Origin: Bacillota bacterium
Lineage (GTDB): Bacteria > Vulcanimicrobiota > JAMDEM01
Length of the DNA: 7,756 nucleotides
Reading direction: 5' to 3'
NCBI GenBank assembly: GCA_023486985.1
Contig: JAMDEM010000199.1
Span: forward strand, 1-7,756
In this document: positions 1 through 5,946 of the stretch, in pieces
Layout: each line of letters begins with the position of its first letter
Numbering within the stretch: the stretch's first letter is position 1
The notes under the pieces: model-generated
Database searches by the model: none
What the model saw: the letters and a program-made list of their open reading frames with translations, nothing else
Told to the model about the DNA's origin: nothing
Made by a program: the position numbers and the translations under genes

Positions 1-1323
1 AATTAATACTTTCCCGTCTATTTCCGGTGCATCCCGGTAAGACCGTCCGGTATACTTTACATCATCATTCATTTCACGGCTTAAATCCTGTTCAATTAAA
101 ACATCTATTGTTTTTCCCACAAACTTTTCATTTTTTTTAAAAGTAATTTCCTGCTGAAGCTCCATGAGCTCCCGGTAGCGCTTCTGGCGCACCTTCCAGT
201 GAACCTGAGCCTCCATCAAAGAGGCGCTGGTTCCTTCTTCCTTTGAATAAGTGAAGGCACCAACCCTGTCCAGTTCGACTTCTTTCAGGAAATCTTTCAA
301 TGCCCGGAAATCTCTTTCACTCTCACCGGGGAATCCCACAATAAAGGAACTTCTTAATGAGACACCGGGAATTCTTTTTCTTATCTTCTCAATAAGCTCT
401 ACAGTGCTTTTCCTGTTTCCAGCCCTTTTCATTAATTTAAGAATCTTTTCTTCAGAATGCTGAAGAGGCAGATCTATATACTTGCATACTTTATCCGTAG
501 ATGCCAGCGTATCCAGCAACCGGTCGGTAATAGAGAAAGGATTTGCATACATAACCCGTATCCATTTAATTCCGTCAATTCTGGAAAGTCTCTTTAAGAG
601 CTTATCCAGGGATCTTTCCCCGTAAAGGTCAATTCCGTAATCAGTGCTGTCCTGTGCAATAAGGATTATTTCTTTTACGCCTGAATCAGCCTTCTCTCCC
701 GCTTCCTCAACGAGGGAATCTATTTCCCTGCTTCTGTAGCTTCCTCTTATGGAAGGAATCACACAAAAACTGCACTGGTGGCTGCATCCTTCAGAAATTT
801 TAAGGTATGACCAGAAAGCCGGCGTAAGACTGCAAGCTGCCCCGTTTCCATCACCCTTCCCCTCTTCCCGTGGGGGCGAGGGATTTGTTATCCCTCCACT
901 TAAACTAAGGGGAGGATAGGAGGGGTTATGTTTTAACTCCCCCTCCCCCCTCTTTAGCAAAGAGGGGGTATCAGGATGAAGGTATTTCTTTAGAATATCT
1001 CCGATGTTTTCTGAATCTTTCAGGCTTATCCATAGATCAACTTCCGGAAGAATCTTTTTTAAAGCTTCGCTGTATCTCTGGGAAAGACAGCCCGATACCG
1101 CCAGAACCTTGCATTTTCCTATTTTGAGTTGAGAAAGTTCAAGAATCGTATCAACGGATTCTTCCTTTGCCGCCTGTACAAAACTACAGGTGTTAACAAT
1201 AATAACCTCGGCGTCTTCGAGGGCAGTTTCCTTAAAACCATGCCTTTTCAGAGCCGAGAGCATTATTTCCGAGTCAACCAGATTTTTTGGGCAACCGAGA
1301 GTTACCAGATTAAATTCAGCCAT
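1..1323 (-). CDS. rimO: Ribosomal protein S12 methylthiotransferase RimO (C-terminus cut by window edge)
   Basis: Radical-SAM enzyme that methylthiolates the conserved aspartate of ribosomal protein S12, using two [4Fe-4S] clusters in the cytoplasm. The frame opens with ATG at 1323 and stays open for 441 codons to base 1 without a stop, so only the last few residues should be missing. The N-terminal MTTase domain has LGCPKNLVDSE with Cys11, NTCSF with Cys45 and SGCL with Cys79. The radical-SAM domain has LKISEGC followed by CxxxCxxC (Cys180, Cys184, Cys187). Then come QD...YGIDLYG, the MYANP and DLPLQH blocks, and SSFIVGFPGE. The C-terminal TRAM region carries GRSYRDAPEIDGKV, which favours RimO over MiaB. 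Odd feature: residues about 117-162, in the linker between the two domains, are encoded by a palindromic repeat (see the repeat at 846-970). The upstream SD is weak (AAAGG, about 13 nt from ATG). Confidence 0.95.
   Translation of the reverse strand, partial: MAEFNLVTLGCPKNLVDSEIMLSALKRHGFKETALEDAEVIIVNTCSFVQAAKEESVDTILELSQLKIGKCKVLAVSGCLSQRYSEALKKILPEVDLWISLKDSENIGDILKKYLHPDTPSLLKRGEGELKHNPSYPPLSLSGGITNPSPPREEGKGDGNGAACSLTPAFWSYLKISEGCSHQCSFCVIPSIRGSYRSREIDSLVEEAGEKADSGVKEIILIAQDSTDYGIDLYGERSLDKLLKRLSRIDGIKWIRVMYANPFSITDRLLDTLASTDKVCKYIDLPLQHSEEKILKLMKRAGNRKSTVELIEKIRKRIPGVSLRSSFIVGFPGESERDFRALKDFLKEVELDRVGAFTYSKEEGTSASLMEAQVHWKVRQKRYRELMELQQEITFKKNEKFVGKTIDVLIEQDLSREMNDDVKYTGRSYRDAPEIDGKVLI
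846..970 (-). repeat. Palindromic dispersed repeat inside the rimO reading frame
   Basis: A run of C/G-tract inverted repeats unlike the surrounding coding sequence. Bases 946-955 and 959-968 form a perfect 10-bp stem (CCCCCTCTTT with AAAGAGGGGG) around a 3-nt loop. Bases 893-902 and 906-915 form a second stem with one mismatch. A third C-rich/G-rich block spans about 855-882. On the plus strand, the part reading CCTCTTCCCG then GGGGGCGAGGGAT resembles the intergenic repeats at 2068-2172 (read on minus) and 4870-4926. The segment is open in the rimO frame and encodes a Pro/Gly/Ser/Lys-rich, cysteine-free linker. That it is a mobile-type repeat that inserted or expanded here is an inference. 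Confidence 0.7.
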
Positions 1324-1345
1324 GTTTATTTTCGAACCTTTAAAA

Positions 1346-1365
1346 TCACAGGCGCACGCCTATGA
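1346..1365 (-). terminator. Hairpin between the lipoprotein gene and rimO, possible weak terminator
   Basis: On the minus strand TCATAGGC pairs with GCCTGTGA over 8 bp (one G-U pair) around a GTGC loop. It is followed directly by four T residues. It lies 25 nt past the lipoprotein stop codon and 22 nt before the rimO start. The position and stem suit an intrinsic terminator or attenuating hairpin, but the T tract is short, so read-through into rimO is likely. It could also act as an mRNA 3'-end stabiliser. Confidence 0.4.
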
Positions 1366-1389
1366 AATAACGTGAGAAAACAAACTTGT

Positions 1390-2037
1390 TTATTTTTGCA
1401 CATTAAAGTCCTTCATATCCATAATTACCAGCTTTCCAATAACGGCCTCTTCTTTTACATATCCCACGCCGGGAGCATACCACTTCTTGCTGGTTAAATA
1501 ATCACTGCCTTTGGTGGTAGCTTCAGTATATACTATTACACAGTCATATTCCTTGCCAAAAACTGTAACTTTATCCTGCCCCTGAACCTCGGTATTGGCT
1601 TCAAGTTCAAGGTCTCCGATTTTTCCCTTCCAGTTCCACTTCTCGCCTATTTTAAGCTCGGATGGAAGCACTTTCTGGGGAGGAATAGCCAGATTTTCCG
1701 AAAATGCGTTTTTCTTGGCATCAAAGTCATCTTTCTTGCAGCTGTATACACCGTCAGGTCTGACGGCAAAATATTCCTTTGTTAAAAGCTGTCCTGCACC
1801 GCCTACGTTATAATAGGTGTCAGCCTCGTAGCAGTCGTCATTGCCTACCTTAACCTTGCCCGATATTCTAACTCTGGCAGAAATTGGGTTCCCGTTTGCA
1901 TCATTTGTGTTAGAAACGAATTCCCATGAATTTCCAACCGCTAAGGGTAAGAAATTTCCTTCAATCTTTTTTTCACACCCGCCAAATAGACCCAGGGCAA
2001 AGACCGCAAGAATTGTTGCTACCAGAATTTTTTTCAT
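1390..2037 (-). CDS. Predicted lipoprotein of unknown function
   Basis: A 215-residue protein that I do not recognise as a named family. It begins with a positively charged start and hydrophobic stretch (MKKILVATILAVFALGLF) ending in GGC. Cys21 is a plausible lipidation site, although the lipobox (L-F-G-G-C) is not the textbook form, so anchoring in the inner or outer membrane is probable rather than certain. The mature part begins with NFLPLAVGNSWEF, a 'PLxVGNxW' opening I associate with small secreted beta-rich proteins of unknown role. A tail block reads KKWYAPGVGYVKEE. Cys69, Cys100 and Cys166 are the other cysteines. The ATG at 2037 has a strong SD (GGAGG, 6-nt spacer, bases 2044-2048). 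The gene sits alone between a 184-nt repeat-containing gap and a hairpin, so it may be transcribed separately from dapL. Confidence 0.8.
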   Translation of the reverse strand: MKKILVATILAVFALGLFGGCEKKIEGNFLPLAVGNSWEFVSNTNDANGNPISARVRISGKVKVGNDDCYEADTYYNVGGAGQLLTKEYFAVRPDGVYSCKKDDFDAKKNAFSENLAIPPQKVLPSELKIGEKWNWKGKIGDLELEANTEVQGQDKVTVFGKEYDCVIVYTEATTKGSDYLTSKKWYAPGVGYVKEEAVIGKLVIMDMKDFNVQK

Positions 2038-2067
2038 ATTTTTCCTCCATCTATTTAGGCTGTAATA

Positions 2068-2172
2068 TCCCCCCTCCCATCCCTCTACAGGAGAGAGGAG
2101 CCTTACCGGGTATCCTCACCCCTGTGGTGAGAGGAAGCAGCACCCGTTCCCCTAACTGGCAAAGGTGAGGGT
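2068..2172 (-). repeat. Intergenic palindromic repeat, copy 2, between dapL and the lipoprotein gene
   Basis: A GC-rich patch in an AT-rich gap, built of short inverted repeats. Bases 2115-2120 and 2126-2131 (CTCACC with GGTGAG) form a 6-bp stem with a 5-nt loop. Bases 2082-2086 and 2094-2098 (CCTCT with AGAGG) form another. The two ends carry CCCCTCCCATCCCTCT and AAAGGTGAGGG. Read on the minus strand, 2131-2152 nearly matches plus-strand 4891-4914: a shared GGGGAACGGG, then GCT, then GCTTCCTC, with one substitution and a 2-nt gap. The patch holds no coding frame worth calling. No T tract follows, so it is not a typical terminator, though it could stabilise or attenuate mRNA. Confidence 0.7.
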
Positions 2173-2221
2173 TCGCAATTACATTACAACACAGCCATTT
2201 TATTGAAAATCTTCTATTTTT

Positions 2222-3445
2222 TTAGTGTTTTTCCTGCTCAAATTTTGAACTCAGGTCAAGTTTGTGAAGTCGTTTCACTGCCTCTTCAATACGCTCATCA
2301 GGAGCAGTAATTGATATTCTAAAGTAGCCTTCTCCTGATTTCCCGTAACCTACTCCCGGGGCAACCAGAATTCCCGATTCCTCAAGAAGATAAGAGGCAA
2401 AAGAGGTTGAATCATATCCTTTTGGCACAGGCGCCCATACGTAAAATGTTGCTTTTGGAGCTTTCAGCTTCCATCCTATTTCATTTAAAACTTTAACAAG
2501 CCGGTCGCGCCTTCGAATGTAAATGGACTTCATCCGGCTTACTACGTTATCACCTTTTTTTAGCGCTTCTATCCCGGCAACTTGAATTGCAGTAAAAACA
2601 CCGGAATCCACATTATTTTTAATCGTGCCCAGGGCTTTAATCATTTCCTTATTTCCCACCGCATAACCAAGGCGCCATCCGGTCATATTATAAGGCTTGG
2701 AAAGTGAATTAAACTCGATAGCTATATCCTTTGCGTCCTTAACCTGCAGAATGCTCGGGGCAATATAGCCGTCAAAAGTAATCTCCGAATAAGCGTTGTC
2801 ATAGCAGATTATTAAGTCATGTTTTTTCGCAAAACTTACCGCTTCTTCAAGAAATTCAAGACCTGCCACTGCAGTAGTCGGATTGGAAGGATAATTAAGG
2901 TACAAAAGCTTTGCCTTTGAAATGATGTTTTTATCAATTTTTTCAAATGAAGGAAGATAGCAGTTTTTTTCATGAAGAGGCATTGGGTAAGGCTCAGCCC
3001 CGGCCATTATTGCGCCGACATTGTATACGGGATATCCGGGATCAGGCACAAGAACAATATCCCCCTCGTTAACAAAAGCAAGAAAGGAATGAGCAATGCC
3101 CTCTTTAGAGCCTATTAATGCAAGAACTTCTTTTTCGGGGTCAAGCTTAACCCCGAAGCGCCTCTCATAAAATTCTCCAACAGCACGCTTGAAATCAAGT
3201 GTCCCCTCATAAGGAGGATAATGATGAGTGGAGGGATTTGACAGGGCTTCCTTAAACTTATTGATTATAAAATCAGGAGTGGGATTATCAGGGTCGCCTA
3301 TAGCAAGGCTTACCACATCTACGCCCCGTTCCAGAAATTTTGCTTTCTTTTTGTCAAGTTCGGCAAAAAGGTAAGGCGGGATTCTATCAAGCCTCTTTGC
3401 TGTCCTCGACCGCTGGTTTGGTTTCGTTTTCAGCATTTGTTTCAT
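2222..3445 (-). CDS. dapL: LL-diaminopimelate aminotransferase-like PLP enzyme
   Basis: Fold-type I (class I/II) aminotransferase. The best match is the DapL family, which converts tetrahydrodipicolinate plus glutamate to LL-diaminopimelate for lysine and peptidoglycan synthesis. The opening RLDRIPPYLFAELDKKKA, then GVDVVSLAIGDPDNPTP, is characteristic. Numbered from the ATG at 3445 (407 aa), the protein shows NYPSNPTTA (Asn188), YDNAYSE (Asp216 and Tyr219 near PLP), SLSKPYNMTGWRLGYA with the Schiff-base Lys250, and FRIS with the carboxylate-binding Arg376. The start is uncertain. TTG at 3481 and ATGs at 3469, 3445 and 3436 are all in frame. An AGGAAGA-type SD lies about 12 nt before 3445, and conserved sequence begins only about 17 residues after it. 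All choices overlap the end of scpB, implying translational coupling. Another aminotransferase specificity cannot be excluded. Confidence 0.87.
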   Translation of the reverse strand: MKQMLKTKPNQRSRTAKRLDRIPPYLFAELDKKKAKFLERGVDVVSLAIGDPDNPTPDFIINKFKEALSNPSTHHYPPYEGTLDFKRAVGEFYERRFGVKLDPEKEVLALIGSKEGIAHSFLAFVNEGDIVLVPDPGYPVYNVGAIMAGAEPYPMPLHEKNCYLPSFEKIDKNIISKAKLLYLNYPSNPTTAVAGLEFLEEAVSFAKKHDLIICYDNAYSEITFDGYIAPSILQVKDAKDIAIEFNSLSKPYNMTGWRLGYAVGNKEMIKALGTIKNNVDSGVFTAIQVAGIEALKKGDNVVSRMKSIYIRRRDRLVKVLNEIGWKLKAPKATFYVWAPVPKGYDSTSFASYLLEESGILVAPGVGYGKSGEGYFRISITAPDERIEEAVKRLHKLDLSSKFEQEKH

Positions 3446-3995
3446 TTGCGGTTTCTTCTTCCTTTTCATCTTTTTCAGCAATTGCTATCTCAAGTGGGGG
3501 CAGTTCCTCAAGGCTGTTTAATCCGAAATATCTCAGGAATTCCCTGGTTGTTCCGTAAAGAATGGGTCTTCCAAGAACCGGCGCCCTTCCCACTTCTTTT
3601 ATCAGCTTCTTCTGTGCAAGATGGGTGATGATCTTATCAACATTTACTCCTCTTATCTCTTCAATCCTGTTTCTCGTTATCGGCTGCTGATAGGCAATTA
3701 TTGCCAGAGTTTCAAGGGAAGCCCGGGATAAAGTTGACCTTTCAGGATAAATATTCATGCGGTCTATGTATTCAGCCACTTCCGGGTTGGTCACCATCTG
3801 CCAGGCGCCTGCCCATTCCTTTATATGAATGCCGCCGGATTCATAATCTGACGAAAGTCCTGCCAGAATCTCTTTCATTTCATCAGGAGAAATGTCCGTG
3901 GCTTCAGATAGTTCCTTTGCCGAGAGAGGCCTTGAAGCTATAAAAAGCAGGGCTTCAATTACTTTTTTCTTTGATTCAAAGCTGTCCATTTCCAT
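3387..3995 (-). CDS. scpB: Segregation and condensation protein ScpB
   Basis: Winged-helix (kite) subunit of the bacterial SMC-ScpA-ScpB condensin, which binds the ScpA kleisin and helps organise and segregate the chromosome. The first winged-helix domain starts with KKVIEALLFIASRPLSAKELS (residues 10-30). The second contains the family hallmark around LSRASLETLAIIAYQQPITR (89-108), followed by IEEIRGV and then LGRPILYGTT and FLRYFGL (141-159). The conserved part ends at LEELPPLE (about 169). Residues 171-202 form an acidic, low-complexity tail rich in Glu/Asp/Asn that overlaps the start of dapL. The ATG at 3995 has GGAGAGG about 12 nt upstream; a second ATG two codons later is also possible. 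The gene follows scpA by 80 nt, as expected for partners. The stop is TGA. Confidence 0.95.
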   Translation of the reverse strand: MEMDSFESKKKVIEALLFIASRPLSAKELSEATDISPDEMKEILAGLSSDYESGGIHIKEWAGAWQMVTNPEVAEYIDRMNIYPERSTLSRASLETLAIIAYQQPITRNRIEEIRGVNVDKIITHLAQKKLIKEVGRAPVLGRPILYGTTREFLRYFGLNSLEELPPLEIAIAEKDEKEEETANETNAENETKPAVEDSKEA

Positions 3996-4075
3996 AAATT
4001 ATATTATCCTCTCCATCTGTAAATCACACCGTTACAATTTACTGGTTTTCTTAATGCCTACTGACCTGTAATATC

Positions 4076-4849
4076 TTAAACAGCCCCTGCTGCTGCCTCT
4101 TTTACTTCTTTTATCATCCTCTTAATTATAAAAATTTCTCCTCCTTTTGCTTCCTGAACGATTCTTATTTTTTTCAGGCGCGTGAGTTCAAGAAGGGCAA
4201 GGAAGGTAACAATAACTTCTTCTCTTGCCGGGATATAAGTAAAAAGCTTGAGAAAACTTGTGCGCGGGGAAAGCAAAAGTAGTTCCCATATTTCTTTCAT
4301 GCGCTGCGGAATGGTAATAACTGTTCTTCTTAATTCAAGCTTCTCTTCTTCAAGGGATTTTCTAAGCATCAGATTCTGGATTGCATCCATCAGGTCAAAA
4401 AGTGAAACATCAAGAAAATGATGTGAATCATCTTCAAATTCTTCGTTATACCATCTGGGATAAGCCCGCACTGCATCTTTCTCCATCACCTGAAGCTTCA
4501 AAGCAGCATCTTTATATTTCTTGTATTCCTTCAGCTTCTCAACAAGATCAATGGCTGATGAAGATTCTTCTTCAAAGGTAAGCTGAGGCTCTTCAGAAGG
4601 AGCAGGCGGCAGAAGAAGACGTGATTTTATTTCAATCAATGATGCAAAAACAACCAGAAATGAGCTTTCGATTTCAATATTGAGCTGTTCCATCAACTTG
4701 AGATATTCAATATACTGGTCTGATATCCGGGCAAGAGAAATCTCGCAAATATCCAGCTTTTCTTTAGTCACAAGGTGAAGAAGAAGGTCCAGGGGACCTT
4801 CAAAAAGTTCAAGCTTAACCTGATAACTGCATTTATTGGCAATCTGCAA
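4076..4849 (-). CDS. scpA: Segregation and condensation protein ScpA (kleisin)
   Basis: Kleisin subunit that bridges SMC heads and recruits ScpB in the bacterial condensin. The 257-residue length is normal. The N-terminal SMC-neck-binding region has YQVKLELFEGPLDLLLHLV (9-27), then the conserved LDICEISLARISDQYIEYL and LVVFASLIEIKSRLLLPP blocks up to residue 82. The middle is charged and partly helical (ScpB-binding zone, about 95-170). The C-terminal winged helix includes EVIVTFLALLELTRLKKIRI (211-230), the expected SMC-head-binding domain. The start is TTG at 4849, with AAAGGTGA on the minus strand (plus 4856-4863) 6 nt upstream. No in-frame ATG occurs before the conserved N-terminus, so TTG is the best choice. 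The gene is separated from trpS by a repeat-bearing gap of 98 nt. Confidence 0.94.
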   Translation of the reverse strand: MQIANKCSYQVKLELFEGPLDLLLHLVTKEKLDICEISLARISDQYIEYLKLMEQLNIEIESSFLVVFASLIEIKSRLLLPPAPSEEPQLTFEEESSSAIDLVEKLKEYKKYKDAALKLQVMEKDAVRAYPRWYNEEFEDDSHHFLDVSLFDLMDAIQNLMLRKSLEEEKLELRRTVITIPQRMKEIWELLLLSPRTSFLKLFTYIPAREEVIVTFLALLELTRLKKIRIVQEAKGGEIFIIKRMIKEVKEAAAGAV

Positions 4850-4855
4850 AATTTA

Positions 4856-4863
4856 TCACCTTT
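4856..4863 (-). promoter_or_regulatory. Ribosome binding site deciding the TTG start of scpA
   Basis: AAAGGTGA on the minus strand stands 6 nt upstream of the TTG at 4849. It supports a non-ATG start, since no in-frame ATG precedes the conserved ScpA N-terminus. Confidence 0.6.
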
Positions 4864-4869
4864 AATTAC

Positions 4870-4926
4870 CACCCGTACCCCTGCCCGTTCGGGGAACGGG
4901 CGCTACGCTTCCTCAAAGGGCGAGAA
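4870..4926 (+). repeat. Intergenic palindromic repeat, copy 3, between trpS and scpA
   Basis: A short GC-rich repeat with a perfect 8-bp inverted repeat: GCCCGTTC at 4883-4890 pairs with GAACGGGC at 4894-4901 around a GGG loop. Bases 4891-4914 match the reverse complement of 2131-2152 apart from one substitution and two extra bases. The following AAAGGGCGAGAAT parallels GGGGTGAGGAT of that copy and GGGGGCGAGGGAT inside rimO. It lies 21 nt past the trpS stop. Without a T tract it is not a standard terminator, but it could fold in the trpS-scpA transcript. Confidence 0.7.
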
Positions 4927-4947
4927 TGTTCTTGATGTGTGTTTGTA

Positions 4948-5928
4948 TTACAGCATTTTCATTGCGCGTTTGGCATCTTTTAAAGTTTCCATGGCTGCTT
5001 TTCTTGCTTTCTCACAGCCCCTTGCAAGAATATCATCAATTAATTGAGGGTTTTCCTCATAAACTTTTCGTTTTTCCTGTACCGGCGCAAGACCCTTTAT
5101 CATTGCCTCTGCAAGACTGTTTTTGTCTGCAACACATCCAAGTTCGCCTGATGTACAGCCTTTGTGAATTTCCGAAACCTTATCAGGGTTATAAATATTC
5201 TGGAAATAATAAACCGTGCAAACCTCAGGATTGCCGGGGTCTCCCTTATAAATTTTCTGGGGATCGGTTATCATCATTTTTACTTTTTTCTTGATGGCAG
5301 CGGAGTCGTCGGAAATCAAAATGCTGTTGTTGTATGACTTGCTCATTTTCCTTCCGTCAATGCCGGGAACATTCGGGAACTGCGTAAGCTTTGCGTGTGG
5401 CTCGGGAAAAACCTGCCCGTAATAATGATGGAACCGCCTCACAATTTCCCTGCATAGTTCGAGATGCGGAAGCTGATCCTGACCGACGGGAACAACTTCA
5501 GCTTTAAATGCAATTATATCGCAGGTCATTAAGACAGGATAACCCAGAAAACCAAAATTAGCCAGCTCCTGTCCCAGTTGTTCTATCTGGTCTTTATAGG
5601 AAGGCGTCCTTTCAAGCCATGAAACAGGAACAAGAGGAGCCATTAACTGATAAAGTTCGGCAATTTCCGGAACATGAGACTGGACATAAAAAGTGCATTT
5701 CTCAGGGTCAAGTCCCCCCGCAATATAATCCATGCAGACCTGCCGTATGTTCTCCTTCACATCTTCCGTATCCATAAAAGCCGTGGTAAGGGCGTGCCAG
5801 TCTGCCACCATGTAGAAACATTCATAATCTCTCTGAAGCTCAACCCAGTTGGCTATTGCTCCAAAAAGATGACCGAGATGAAGTTTCCCGGTTGGTCTCA
5901 TGCCGCTTAAAATTCTGGTTTTAGGCAA
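4948..5928 (-). CDS. trpS: Tryptophanyl-tRNA synthetase
   Basis: Class Ic aminoacyl-tRNA synthetase that charges tRNA-Trp with tryptophan in the cytoplasm. At 326 residues it is of normal bacterial length and complete. The HIGH-type motif is in GMRPTGKLHLGHLFGA (residues 9-24, HLGH at 17-20). The central TrpRS blocks FYMVADWHALTT, YPVLMTCDIIAF and VPVGQDQLPHLELCREIVRRF follow. The KMSKS loop is RKMSKSYNN (193-201). The C-terminal helical domain runs to the end. The start is TTG at 5928 with a perfect AGGAGG 9 nt upstream; no earlier in-frame ATG is needed for the conserved N-terminus. It lies 18 nt after the M50 protease stop, so co-transcription is very likely. That short gap leaves no room for a T-box or trp leader. 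Confidence 0.97.
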   Translation of the reverse strand: MPKTRILSGMRPTGKLHLGHLFGAIANWVELQRDYECFYMVADWHALTTAFMDTEDVKENIRQVCMDYIAGGLDPEKCTFYVQSHVPEIAELYQLMAPLVPVSWLERTPSYKDQIEQLGQELANFGFLGYPVLMTCDIIAFKAEVVPVGQDQLPHLELCREIVRRFHHYYGQVFPEPHAKLTQFPNVPGIDGRKMSKSYNNSILISDDSAAIKKKVKMMITDPQKIYKGDPGNPEVCTVYYFQNIYNPDKVSEIHKGCTSGELGCVADKNSLAEAMIKGLAPVQEKRKVYEENPQLIDDILARGCEKARKAAMETLKDAKRAMKML

Positions 5929-5937
5929 AATTAGTTT

Positions 5938-5943
5938 CCTCCT
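5938..5943 (-). promoter_or_regulatory. Ribosome binding site deciding the TTG start of trpS
   Basis: A perfect AGGAGG on the minus strand with a 9-nt spacer to TTG at 5926-5928. It begins 3 nt after the TAA of the upstream protease gene, which points to translation coupled within one transcript. Confidence 0.75.
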
Positions 5944-5946
5944 GAA

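Noticed and set aside
251..463. Plus-strand open frame opposite rimO (and similar frames at 1129-1375)
   Set aside because: It lies antisense to strongly conserved RimO sequence, shows no recognisable motif, and is explained as a shadow of the real gene.
846..970. CRISPR array or frameshifted pseudogene in the rimO linker
   Set aside because: There are no equal-length spacers or direct repeats, and the rimO frame is intact on both sides with all key motifs, so it is an in-frame repeat rather than a CRISPR or a broken gene.
1926..2168. Plus-strand open frame through the lipoprotein signal peptide and intergenic repeat
   Set aside because: Its composition is dictated by the GC-rich repeat and the antisense of a signal peptide; no protein family is recognisable.
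3996..4012. TATAAT-like sequence just upstream of scpB
   Set aside because: It lies about 5 nt before the ATG, and the nearest TTGTAA is 28 nt away, so it is neither correctly placed nor correctly spaced for a sigma-70 promoter; it is ordinary AT-rich spacer with an SD.
2060..4075. Shared 10-mer CTGTAATATC at 2060-2069 and 4066-4075
   Set aside because: A short AT-rich match present twice, without symmetry or consistent placement relative to starts; likely chance.
4775..5294. Plus-strand open frames over the scpA-trpS gap and the trpS 3' end
   Set aside because: They read through the palindromic repeat and antisense to TrpRS and ScpA. No SD or family features; shadow frames.
5929..5946. T-box or tryptophan leader upstream of trpS
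   Set aside because: Only 18 nt separate the protease stop from the trpS start, too little for a T-box or attenuator.
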